Positions 1-6,273 of a stretch of 6,273 bases of DNA are shown in pieces; within the stretch, counting starts at the first letter, position 1; every line of letters starts with the position of its first letter. The DNA lies in the NCBI GenBank assembly GCA_013813825.1, contig JACCRA010000355.1, forward strand, positions 1 to 6,273, read 5' to 3'. Source of the stretch: Pyrinomonadaceae bacterium. Lineage in GTDB: Bacteria; Acidobacteriota; Blastocatellia; Pyrinomonadales; Pyrinomonadaceae. The notes under the pieces were generated by a model. The model worked only from the letters and a program-made list of their open reading frames with translations. It ran no database searches and was not told the origin of the DNA. A program made the translations under genes and the position numbers.

Positions 1-599
1 AGCAAAAAACCACTTCACTCAAAGACTTACCACCCGGCTCGACAATCGGCACTTCCAGTTTGCGGCGACAGGCACAACTCAAGCACTTGCGCCCTGATCT
101 GGTCATCAAAGATTTGCGCGGCAACGTCGATACCCGGCTGCGGAAGCTCGACGAAGGGCAGTACGACGCGATCATCCTCGCGTCGGCGGGATTGCGCCGG
201 CTCGGTTTCGACGGCCGGATCAGCGCCGCGCTCTCCACAGCGGAATCTTTGCCGGCGGTCGGTCAGGGCGCGCTCGGCATCGAGACGCGCGCCGACGACG
301 AGGGGACCAATGAGTTGATCGCGCTGCTCGAACACGCGCCGACGCGCGCGGCCTGCACCGCCGAGCGCACCCTGCTCCGCTCGCTTGGCGGCGGCTGTCA
401 GGTGCCCATCGCCGCGCACGCCATCGTCAAGGGCGATCAACTTCATCTGGAAGGCTTGGTTGCCGATGTGAACGGCGAACGACTGCTTCGCGATTCGCTT
501 GTGGATAGCGCGGCGCACGCCGCGCGCGCTGGCGAAACGCTCGCCGCACGCCTGCGCGCGCGCGGGGCCGAGCAGTTGCTCGCGGGGCCGGCAGTTTAA
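1..599 (+). CDS. hemC: Hydroxymethylbilane synthase (porphobilinogen deaminase), C-terminal part, 5' end outside window
   Basis: Cytosolic enzyme that joins four porphobilinogen molecules into linear hydroxymethylbilane, the step before HemD. The reading frame is open from position 3 (no start codon in the window) to TAA at 597-599, giving 198 visible residues of a family usually about 310 long, so roughly the first third is missing, including the catalytic Asp region. Visible family signatures are [12 protein letters not shown] (from about position 45), whose two Arg bind substrate, then [14 protein letters not shown], then [15 protein letters not shown], then [12 protein letters not shown]. 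The C-terminal LGGGCQVPI motif carries the Cys (codon 396-398) that holds the dipyrromethane cofactor. The gene looks functional as far as it can be seen. It ends 26 nt before the hemD ATG, so the pair is presumably co-transcribed. The TTG at 60 is an internal Leu of SLRRQ, not a start. Identification is very secure. Confidence 0.97.
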   Translation, partial: QKTTSLKDLPPGSTIGTSSLRRQAQLKHLRPDLVIKDLRGNVDTRLRKLDEGQYDAIILASAGLRRLGFDGRISAALSTAESLPAVGQGALGIETRADDEGTNELIALLEHAPTRAACTAERTLLRSLGGGCQVPIAAHAIVKGDQLHLEGLVADVNGERLLRDSLVDSAAHAARAGETLAARLRARGAEQLLAGPAV

Positions 600-625
600 A
601 AGACTTTCATCGGACGCCGCTTGTG

Positions 626-1459
626 ATGCCACCCGAACCGCAACCGCAGACTGGCCGTCAACCGCTCGCGAATCGCACCGTCGTCATCACGCGGGCGCGG
701 GCGCAAGCCGACGAGTTCGCCTCGGCGCTAGAGAGTTACGGCGCGCGCGTCGTCGCCTGCCCGACCATCGAGATCGTCGAACCGGAGAGCTACGTCGCGC
801 TCGACGAAGCGATTGAAAATCTTTTCGGTTACGATTGGCTCATCTTTACAAGCGTCAACAGCGTCGATTATTTTTTCCGCCGCCTCGCAATTCTGGGTCA
901 CGACGCGAGCGAGCTTGACGAGTTGCGCGTCTGCGCCGTCGGCGCGGCCACGGCCGACCGCCTACGTGACGGCGAGGTGCATGTCGATGTCGTGCCCATT
1001 GAGTTCAAAGCCGAAGGCGTGTTTGCCGCCTTGTCTGATTACGTCGGCGGGCGCGGGGCGCTCGCTTGCTTAAACTTTCTGCTCCCGCGCGCCGCGGTCG
1101 CCCGCGATTTTTTGCCAAACGCGCTCGCAGAGGCAGGCGCGCGCGTGGATGTCGTTGCGGCTTATCGCACGGTGCCGCCGCAAACCACCGACCGTGCCCG
1201 CGTCGAAGCCATGCTCGTCGGCGGCGCGGTCGATTGCATCACCTTCACCAGTTCTTCGACTGTCCACAACTTTGCACAACTCTTCGACACCACTGACCTT
1301 CGCATCCTGCTTGCCGGCGTCACTGTCGCCTGCATCGGCGACATTACGGCGCGTACCACCGCCGATTATGGACTGACCACGGACATCCAACCCGCCGAGT
1401 TCACCACTCCCGCCCTCGCACGCGCCATCGCCAATTACTTCGCGACGCTCGACAATTAA
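626..1459 (+). CDS. hemD: Uroporphyrinogen-III synthase
   Basis: Cyclises hydroxymethylbilane with inversion of ring D to give uroporphyrinogen III, the common precursor of haem, sirohaem and cobalamin. The 277-residue product matches the usual 250-280 of stand-alone HemD. Two alternating alpha/beta domains can be followed: VVITRARAQ near residue 19 opens domain 1, then YDWLIFTSVNSV, VCAVGAATADRL, LLPRAAVARDFLP with GARVDVVAAYRTVPP, DCITFTSSSTV, and finally ACIGDITARTTADYGL with the C-terminal PAEFTTPALARAI. HemD diverges strongly between species, so this order of motifs, not any single residue, supports the call, along with hemC immediately upstream. ATG 626 is preferred; an in-frame GTG sits directly before it at 623, and neither has a convincing Shine-Dalgarno. 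It is not fused to a methyltransferase (cobA) domain, as happens in some bacteria. Confidence 0.93.
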   Translation: MPPEPQPQTGRQPLANRTVVITRARAQADEFASALESYGARVVACPTIEIVEPESYVALDEAIENLFGYDWLIFTSVNSVDYFFRRLAILGHDASELDELRVCAVGAATADRLRDGEVHVDVVPIEFKAEGVFAALSDYVGGRGALACLNFLLPRAAVARDFLPNALAEAGARVDVVAAYRTVPPQTTDRARVEAMLVGGAVDCITFTSSSTVHNFAQLFDTTDLRILLAGVTVACIGDITARTTADYGLTTDIQPAEFTTPALARAIANYFATLDN

Positions 1460-1465
1460 CATTTC

Positions 1466-1482
1466 GGGAGCGCCTCGCTCCT
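1466..1482. repeat. Short perfect hairpin downstream of hemD
   Basis: GGAGCG (1467-1472) and CGCTCC (1476-1481) form a perfect 6-bp GC-rich stem around a 3-nt CCT loop, with a possible extra G-T pair at 1466/1482. It lies 7 nt after the hemD stop. It could end hemC-hemD transcription, but the following bases (TACGTTTAAT) lack a true U-run, so intrinsic termination is doubtful. The reverse-strand reading, GTAGGAGCGAGGCGCTCC, resembles the compact GC hairpins of REP-type dispersed repeats; this is only a resemblance. Confidence 0.4.
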
Positions 1483-1548
1483 ACGTTTAATGAAAATAAT
1501 TGCGTTGCCTTCGCCGCCCGCGTCTTTCCGCCGCCTTCACATTTTGTG

Positions 1549-1557
1549 TGCTACACT
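1549..1557 (+). promoter_or_regulatory. Putative extended -10 promoter for the NtrC-family gene
   Basis: TG-C-TACACT (TG at 1549-1550, hexamer 1552-1557) matches the extended -10 form TG-N-TATAAT, with 4 of 6 hexamer bases. No good -35 box exists at 16-18 bp, which extended -10 promoters tolerate. The expected transcription start, 6-8 nt after the hexamer, falls at about 1564-1565, on the A of the chosen ATG. That would give a leaderless mRNA and agrees with the absence of a ribosome binding site. Confidence 0.45.
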
Positions 1558-1564
1558 CGCCCAC

Positions 1565-3016
1565 ATGCCACACGGGCGAGTCCTCATCGTTGATGCTGAT
1601 CCGCTGTTCGTCAGGACGGCACGGGAAGCTCTCGGCGTTGCCGGCTACGAAACCATCGCCGAGTCCGATGCTCTCTGCGGGATGGAACAAGTGGCGGCGT
1701 CGCAGCCGGGTGTCATCGTCTGCAACGCGCACCCGCCCGGCATCGAAGGCTTCGAGTTGCTCCGCGAGCTACGCGCTAATTACCCGGAAGTGCCCGTCGT
1801 CCTCGTCGCTGATGAAGGCTCAATCGAACTGGCGTTGCGCGCGATTCAGCAAGAGGGCGCATTTCACTTTTTCGAGAAACCAGTCGAGCCGCGCAGTCTG
1901 ATCGAAGTCGTCAATCGTGCTTTCCAGAGCGCCGACGGTGCTGACGATGAACTGGAAGATGGAATGCGCCCGGCTGGTGACGGGGAGACGCCCTTCGCCT
2001 TCGGCAAACTGATCGGCAGTTCCGAGCCGATGCGTCGCGTCTATTCCTTAGTCGATCAGGTCGCGACTTCCTCGGCATCGGTGCTGATCACCGGCGAGTC
2101 CGGGACGGGCAAGGAGATGGTCGCGCGCACGATTCACCAACTCAGCCCACGGCGTAGGGCGCAGTTCGTCGCGATCAACTGCTCGGCGATCCCGGAGACG
2201 CTGATGGAGTCGGAGTTGTTCGGCCACGAGCGCGGCGCGTTCACCGGCGCGGCCACACGCCGGCAGGGTTGCTTCGAGTTGGCGCATGGCGGCACGTTGC
2301 TGCTCGACGAGATCGCCGAGATGCCGGCATTTTTGCAAGCGAAACTGTTGCGCGTGCTCGAAGAGCGCACCGTCCGGCGGCTCGGCGGCGCACATGAGAC
2401 GCCGGTTGACGTGCGTGTGCTGGCGGCCACCAATCGAGATCCGCACGATGCCGTCCGCGCCGGCGTTTTCCGCGAAGACTTGCTCTACCGCCTCAACGTC
2501 ATCACTATCGAGTTGCCGCCGTTGCGCCTTCGCAAAGATGACTTGCCGCTTTTGGCGCAGCACATGATTAAAAGGCTCTCCGCCCGCCACGAACGCCCGG
2601 CGCGCCGCATTAGCGCCGCCGCGCTCGATGTGCTTAATATTCATCACTGGCCGGGCAACGTCCGCGAACTCCGCAATGTCATCGAGCGCGCCGTCATCAT
2701 CTGTTCCGGCGAAAGCATCGAGCGTCATCACGTCGCGCCTTATCCGCTGGACCAACGGGCCCGCGCCCGCAGCGAAGACACCATCACGTTGCCCGTCGGC
2801 ACGCCGCTCGAAGAAGTCGAGCGGCAGATGCTGCTCCGCACTCTCCACAAGACCGACAACAACAAGACGCGCGCCGCCGCCCTCTTGCAGATCAGCCTCA
2901 AGACTTTGCACAACAAACTGCGGAGCTACCGCGAGCGCGGACTGCTCGACGAATTGCAAGGCTCGCACTTCTCCACCTCCTCGGCTGCCGCCTCTTCCGG
3001 CAAGGCGCGCGAATAA
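1565..3016 (+). CDS. NtrC-family sigma-54-dependent activator with degenerate receiver domain
   Basis: Cytoplasmic enhancer-binding protein, 483 residues, which should remodel sigma-54 RNA polymerase by ATP hydrolysis. Domains in order: receiver (about 4-120); linker (about 121-148); AAA+ (about 149-375) with Walker A GESGTGKE at 177-184, sigma-54 contact loop GAFTGA at 224-229, Walker B LLLDE with D248/E249, sensor I AATNRD, FREDLLYRL and sensor II GNVREL at 364-369; Fis-type HTH at about 433-455 (NKTRAAALLQIS...LHNKL). The activator core is complete. The receiver is not: aligned without gaps to NtrC, the phosphoacceptor Asp54 is Asn54, the switch Thr82 is Ala82, and one of the acidic metal-site pair is Ala11, while Lys105 remains. 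Phosphorylation control is therefore unlikely. An in-frame ATG at 1490 would add 25 residues of non-receiver sequence; ATG 1565 starts directly before the first receiver strand and follows a promoter-like -10. No partner kinase is present. Targets are unknown. Confidence 0.93.
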   Translation: MPHGRVLIVDADPLFVRTAREALGVAGYETIAESDALCGMEQVAASQPGVIVCNAHPPGIEGFELLRELRANYPEVPVVLVADEGSIELALRAIQQEGAFHFFEKPVEPRSLIEVVNRAFQSADGADDELEDGMRPAGDGETPFAFGKLIGSSEPMRRVYSLVDQVATSSASVLITGESGTGKEMVARTIHQLSPRRRAQFVAINCSAIPETLMESELFGHERGAFTGAATRRQGCFELAHGGTLLLDEIAEMPAFLQAKLLRVLEERTVRRLGGAHETPVDVRVLAATNRDPHDAVRAGVFREDLLYRLNVITIELPPLRLRKDDLPLLAQHMIKRLSARHERPARRISAAALDVLNIHHWPGNVRELRNVIERAVIICSGESIERHHVAPYPLDQRARARSEDTITLPVGTPLEEVERQMLLRTLHKTDNNKTRAAALLQISLKTLHNKLRSYRERGLLDELQGSHFSTSSAAASSGKARE

Positions 3017-3024
3017 GTTCCGGC

Positions 3025-3924
3025 ATGTCCGTCCTGCTTATCTTCATCGACGGACTCGGCATCGGCACGCGCGGCGAGCACAACCCGCTCTCGCGCCTCG
3101 GCGCTCAGGCTTCCCCGCTCGCGTTTTTCGCGGACGAAGAACCGGAGTTGCCTTTCGGCGGCGTGTTGGCGCGGACTGACGCCTGCCTCGGCGTCGAGGG
3201 GCGGCCACAAAGCGCCTCCGGCCAGACGACGATCCTCACCGGCGTCAACGCGCCCGCCCTACTCGGCCATCACAAGCAAGGCTTCCCGAACGAACAGTTG
3301 CGCGAGATCATTCGCGAGCATTCGATCTTTCGGCAACTGAAGCGGGCCGGCATTGGTCCCAACGCCTTCGCCAACGCTTACACGCCGCGCTTTTTCCAGA
3401 GCCGCCCGCGCTGGGTGTCAGCCACCACGGTCGCGGTCGAAGCGGCGGGCTTGCGCTTTCGCGAACTGGCCGATCTAAAAGCCAATCGCGCCGTCTATCA
3501 AGATTTTACGAATGGCTTAGTGATCGACGCCGGCTTCGACGTTGAACGGCGAACGCCGGAAGAGGCGGCGGGCGTGTTGGCCGCAATCGTCGCCGAACAT
3601 CAGTTCACGCTGTACGAATATTTCATCACCGACCGCGTCGGCCACGCGCAGGACATGGACGGCGCGCTGCGCGTCCTCGCCGCCCTTGCCGCCTTTGTGC
3701 GCTCAGTGCTGGCCACAGTCAATCTACGAAGCACGACCGTCATCCTGACCAGCGATCACGGGAACGTCGAAGACTTAAGCTTTCGTAATCACACGCGCAA
3801 TCCCGTCCCCACGCTGGCGTGGGGCGCGCGGCGCGCGGAAGTCCAACGGCGCGTCCGCACTCTCGCCGACATCACGCCGACGATCACACACATCCTGACC
3901 CGCCAAGAGACGACACACGCATGA
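3025..3924 (+). CDS. Alkaline-phosphatase-superfamily (iPGM/phosphopentomutase-like) metalloenzyme
   Basis: Predicted soluble 299-residue hydrolase or mutase with a two-metal centre. Matched to cofactor-independent phosphoglycerate mutase, all seven centre residues are visible: D9 (FIDGLG), probable phosphorylated nucleophile S63 (QSASGQTT), D203 and H207 (TDRVGHAQD), D244 and H245 (TSDHGN), and H256 (NHTRNPVP). The fold core is therefore complete. However, iPGM is about 510 residues with a large inserted transferase domain, and phosphopentomutase about 390; here only about 130 residues (roughly 70-200) separate the two core halves. Substrate and reaction thus cannot be assigned; phosphatase, phosphomutase and phosphodiesterase all remain possible. 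No signal peptide or membrane segment is seen. ATG 3025 begins immediately before the first core strand. It lies 8 nt after the regulator's stop and overlaps the downstream transporter by 4 nt, so it is probably in one operon with both. No Shine-Dalgarno is visible. Confidence 0.85.
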   Translation: MSVLLIFIDGLGIGTRGEHNPLSRLGAQASPLAFFADEEPELPFGGVLARTDACLGVEGRPQSASGQTTILTGVNAPALLGHHKQGFPNEQLREIIREHSIFRQLKRAGIGPNAFANAYTPRFFQSRPRWVSATTVAVEAAGLRFRELADLKANRAVYQDFTNGLVIDAGFDVERRTPEEAAGVLAAIVAEHQFTLYEYFITDRVGHAQDMDGALRVLAALAAFVRSVLATVNLRSTTVILTSDHGNVEDLSFRNHTRNPVPTLAWGARRAEVQRRVRTLADITPTITHILTRQETTHA

Positions 3925-5330
3925 CTGAACTTGATTCTCCCACCGCCGCCGCAACGGCCTCCGACATCTCGACGCGCAAGAATGATCCACGCGAAGTCTT
4001 CGGCTGGATGATGTACGACTGGGCCAATTCGGCTTTTTACACGACGGTGGTGGGCGCGCTTTATGGCCCGTACCTGACGCGCCTCGCGCAAGTCGCCGTC
4101 GGCTCCGAGAACGGCACAGTCCTCAATATCGGCTCGCTCTATGCGATCTCGGCCAAGTCATACTTCCCTCTATGCGTCTCGCTGGCGGTGATGCTCCAAA
4201 TCGTGCTGCTGCCTATTCTCGGCGCTATCGCCGACTACTCGCATTTGAAGAAACGTCTGATGGCCGCCTTCTGCTACACGGGCGCGGCGGCCACGTGTCT
4301 GATGTTTTTCGTCACGGGCGAACGCTACCTGCTCGGCGGGCTGCTGTTCATCGTCGCGATTATCTGCTTTAACGCGGCCATCGTTTTCTATAACTCTTAC
4401 CTGCCGCAGATCACGACCGAGGACCAGCGCGACAAAGTTTCCAGCCGCGGCTTCGCGCTCGGCTATCTCGGCGGCGGGGTGCTGCTGGCTCTCAATCTTG
4501 CGCTGATCAACTTCGCCGAGCCGCTGTTCGGCTTCTCGACCGCCACGGCCGTCCGCCTCTCGCTCCTCTCCGCCGGCGTCTGGTGGGGCGCGTTCGCGCT
4601 GTTCGCCTTCGCCCGCCTGCGCTCGCACAACGCCGCGCGACCGCTGCCTCCCGGACAGACCTTTCTCACGATTGGCTTCTCGGAACTAGGCCGGACGTTT
4701 CGCGAGTTGCGTCGTCTGCGCCACACGCGCCGCTACCTGATCGCCTACCTCTTCTACGTGGACGGCGTCCAGACCGTGATCAGCATGGCCTCGGTCTTTC
4801 TCGCGCAGGAACTATTCATCTCACGCGGTCTGCCGGAGAGCCAATCATTTCTGATCGGCATTTTCCTACTGGTCCAGTTCATGGCGATCTTCGGCGCGTT
4901 GCTCTTCGAGCGCGTCGCCGCCTTCGTCGGCACGAAACAAGCGATCATGTCGTCGCTTATCATCTGGGCAGGGATCGTCATCTACGCCTACGGCTTTTTG
5001 CAGACCACGACGCAAGCGTGGGTCATGGCCGGCTTGATCGCCATCGTGCTCGGCGGCTCGCAGGCGCTCTCGCGCTCGCTCTACTCGAAGATGATTCCGG
5101 CCGGCCGCGAAGCCTCTTTCTTCGGCCTATACGAAATCTCCGAACGTGCTTCATGGATGGGCACGCTCCTTTTCGCCGTCGTCGTGAACGCCACCAATTC
5201 TTACCGGCAAGCGATTCTTTTCCTCATCTCTTTCTTCGTCATCGGACTAGCGATTCTACTTTTCACCGATACGGAGCAAGCCATCCGCGACGCCGGCAAC
5301 GCCCGACCGAAGGAAGTTGAGCAGGCTTAA
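3921..5330 (+). CDS. MFS transporter, UMF1/Atg22-like family
   Basis: Inner-membrane secondary transporter of 469 residues. About twelve hydrophobic segments can be placed, near residues 34-53, 78-104, 114-131, 137-157, 176-199, 212-232, 271-295, 306-330, 340-360, 366-385, 410-424 and 428-448, with a hydrophilic central loop at about 233-270, the usual 6+6 MFS layout. Family marks are MYDWANSAFYTT before segment 1, the loop 2-3 motif GAIADYSHLKKR, FYNSYLPQI, SSRGFALGYLGGG and GGSQALSRSLYSKMIP, all typical of bacterial proteins annotated UMF1 or Atg22-like. Substrate is unknown; yeast Atg22 exports amino acids from the vacuole, but this should not be carried over. The start at ATG 3921 overlaps the metalloenzyme stop as ATGA, suggesting translational coupling. 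The frame is open 34 codons further upstream, but that stretch lies inside the metalloenzyme gene and has no family sequence. Confidence 0.92.
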   Translation: MTELDSPTAAATASDISTRKNDPREVFGWMMYDWANSAFYTTVVGALYGPYLTRLAQVAVGSENGTVLNIGSLYAISAKSYFPLCVSLAVMLQIVLLPILGAIADYSHLKKRLMAAFCYTGAAATCLMFFVTGERYLLGGLLFIVAIICFNAAIVFYNSYLPQITTEDQRDKVSSRGFALGYLGGGVLLALNLALINFAEPLFGFSTATAVRLSLLSAGVWWGAFALFAFARLRSHNAARPLPPGQTFLTIGFSELGRTFRELRRLRHTRRYLIAYLFYVDGVQTVISMASVFLAQELFISRGLPESQSFLIGIFLLVQFMAIFGALLFERVAAFVGTKQAIMSSLIIWAGIVIYAYGFLQTTTQAWVMAGLIAIVLGGSQALSRSLYSKMIPAGREASFFGLYEISERASWMGTLLFAVVVNATNSYRQAILFLISFFVIGLAILLFTDTEQAIRDAGNARPKEVEQA

Positions 5331-5333
5331 GAT

Positions 5334-5362
5334 TTGTACCTCGGCAATTGTGTGGTTATTCT
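5334..5362 (+). promoter_or_regulatory. Possible sigma-70-type promoter for the terminal gene
   Basis: TTGTAC (5334-5339) and TATTCT (5357-5362) lie 17 bp apart, the ideal spacing. The match is modest: 3 of 6 bases in the -35 box and 4 of 6 in the -10. The predicted start at about 5369 falls 3 nt before the ATG at 5372, so the transcript would be nearly leaderless. It sits in the short AT-richer spacer between the transporter and the terminal gene, where chance matches are easier. Confidence 0.3.
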
Positions 5363-5371
5363 TTTGAAACG

Positions 5372-6273
5372 ATGAGCGACTCACTTATTCGAGACATTCC
5401 TCGCATCAAGAAGGTTCTTGAGGATGCTAAAAACATAAGAACGCTGAAGACTATTTCGCCCTTTATGCTGCCACTGTTACGTCTCTTTGGTATTGATGTT
5501 AGCCAAATTAAAGAGGCTTTAGCCAATGTTGAGAATCTTGATCGTATGACAGAGGAATTAGCAGCCATTCCTGATCGCTTCAACGATCTTTTCGCCAAAC
5601 GAGGTTGGATCATTTATGACTTAATGAATTTAGAAGTTGCGAAAGCTACCATCGTGAAAGCGGAAGCTGGCGACATAGATGGGGCAGAGGCCGATTTGGT
5701 TAATTATTATAATGCCGAAACAGTGGAGTGGAAGCTGCGAACAATGATGGGTGTGGAGGCATTCCGCCCGCGTGGGCCCCTTGCTGAGAAAGCGTTCGTT
5801 GATTATAAGGAAGAGCGTTACCATGCCTGTGTTCCTGTTGTTCTCGCGCTTTTGGACGGCCTAGTTAATGAGTTGCACGAGAAGCGTCGAGGCTTTTTTG
5901 CTGAGGAAGTAAATTTACAAGCGTGGGATTCAATTGCCGCACATGATAAAGGTCTAAATGCTTTGGTGAAAATCTTTCAAACTGGCCGCTATAAAACCAC
6001 ATCGGAGACAATCACCATTCCGTATCGTAATGGCATCCTTCATGGCATGGACTTAGGCTACGATAACAGGATGGTGGCAGCTAAATCTTGGGCTGCGCTG
6101 TTTGCCACCCGCGATTGGGCTTTAAGAGTAGAGCAAGGATTGCTTCAAGCCCCGCCCAAAGAGCCTAAAGAAACGTGGGGCGATCTCTTTCGGCAAATCC
6201 GCGAGAATGAGGAGGATAAAGTTCTATTAGGAGCTTGGAAACCGCGCGTCTTAGTTATTGGCGAGGATATACC
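5372..6273 (+). CDS. Unknown AT-rich gene with a HEPN-like R-N-x3-H-G motif, 3' end outside window
   Basis: Open from ATG 5372 to the window end (300 complete codons, no stop), so the C-terminus is missing. I do not recognise a named family. Residues about 1-100 are mostly amphipathic helix. About 90-120 includes an A-x2-GDIDGAEADL stretch with a faint helical-repeat look. Residues 147-175 (ERYHACVPVVLALLDGL onward) form a helix, followed by W185 and a conserved-looking AHDKGLNAL. The key feature is IPYRNGILHG with R219, N220 and H224: Arg, polar residue, three residues, His, then Gly is the active-site pattern of HEPN-domain RNases, common in abortive-infection and toxin proteins. I infer a HEPN-like helical domain at about 140-240; catalysis is unproven. 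No signal peptide or clear membrane segment is seen. GC is about 37-45% against 60-75% in the preceding genes, and TTA, AGA, AGG and ATA codons are frequent, suggesting horizontal transfer. No Shine-Dalgarno precedes the ATG. Confidence 0.8.
   Translation, partial: MSDSLIRDIPRIKKVLEDAKNIRTLKTISPFMLPLLRLFGIDVSQIKEALANVENLDRMTEELAAIPDRFNDLFAKRGWIIYDLMNLEVAKATIVKAEAGDIDGAEADLVNYYNAETVEWKLRTMMGVEAFRPRGPLAEKAFVDYKEERYHACVPVVLALLDGLVNELHEKRRGFFAEEVNLQAWDSIAAHDKGLNALVKIFQTGRYKTTSETITIPYRNGILHGMDLGYDNRMVAAKSWAALFATRDWALRVEQGLLQAPPKEPKETWGDLFRQIRENEEDKVLLGAWKPRVLVIGEDI

Noticed and set aside
27..632. 201-codon - strand frame opposite hemC
   Set aside because: hemC signatures, including the cofactor Cys motif, fix the coding frame on the + strand.
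1536..1557. TTCACA (1536-1541) as a -35 box paired with TACACT
   Set aside because: The gap is only 10 bp, far below the 16-18 bp needed; the extended -10 reading explains the site better.
1490..1564. ATG 1490 as the start of the NtrC-family gene
   Set aside because: The 25 extra residues are not receiver-like, there is no ribosome site, and the stretch contains the putative -10. ATG 1565 begins right at the receiver.
2048..2968. 306-codon open frame on the - strand opposite the NtrC-family gene
   Set aside because: The + strand frame encodes unmistakable AAA+ and HTH motifs here. The antisense protein shows no recognisable motif and is rich in Arg, Ala and Gln, as expected for an antisense shadow of GC-rich coding DNA.
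4583..5320. 245-codon + strand frame inside the transporter gene
   Set aside because: It is the shifted frame of a clear twelve-segment MFS protein. Its product is Arg/His/Leu-rich with no domain, a typical high-GC shadow.
5356..5824. Two short - strand frames (5356-5613 and 5630-5824) within the AT-rich region
   Set aside because: They lie opposite a continuous 300-codon + strand frame with coherent protein features; neither gives a recognisable motif or start context.
1..6273. CRISPR array, tRNA or rRNA gene, insertion sequence ends or attachment-site repeats
   Set aside because: No regularly spaced direct repeats, tRNA-like cloverleaf, conserved rRNA stretch, transposase motif or terminal inverted repeats were seen on reading through the window.

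Overview
This 6.27 kb window reads as bacterial chromosome. It holds six protein genes, all on the + strand and tightly packed. Most of it (positions 1 to about 5330) is GC-rich, roughly 60-75% in the lines I counted, with strong GC3 bias. The last 0.9 kb drops to about 37-45% GC. Lineage cannot be fixed from so little sequence. High GC, free-standing hemC and hemD, an NtrC-type activator, an Atg22/UMF1-type transporter and no clear Shine-Dalgarno sequences would fit an Acidobacteriota-like (Blastocatellia) genome, but this is a low-confidence guess.

Layout. (1) 1-599: 3' two-thirds of hemC (hydroxymethylbilane synthase), cut by the window edge. (2) 626-1459: hemD (uroporphyrinogen-III synthase). 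These two catalyse consecutive steps of tetrapyrrole synthesis and almost certainly share a transcript. (3) 1460-1564: intergenic stretch with a small perfect hairpin and an extended -10 promoter lying directly before the next start codon. (4) 1565-3016: NtrC-family sigma-54 activator with intact AAA+ and Fis-type DNA-binding domains, but a degenerate receiver in which the phosphoacceptor Asp is Asn. (5) 3025-3924: alkaline-phosphatase/iPGM-superfamily metalloenzyme with all seven predicted metal or nucleophile residues but no full PGM insert domain. (6) 3921-5330: UMF1/Atg22-like MFS transporter, overlapping gene 5 by ATGA. (7) 5331-5371: AT-richer spacer with a possible promoter. (8) 5372-6273: start of an AT-rich gene of unknown function with an R-N-x3-H-G motif typical of HEPN ribonuclease domains, running off the window.

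How they work together. hemC-hemD is a housekeeping module. The regulator, metalloenzyme and transporter are spaced by 8 nt and -4 nt and look like one operon, though their joint role is unknown. The terminal gene differs sharply in composition and codon use and looks like an acquired accessory gene, possibly the edge of a defence or stress island. The two observations most worth following are the degenerate receiver on an otherwise complete sigma-54 activator and the HEPN-motif gene at the right edge.
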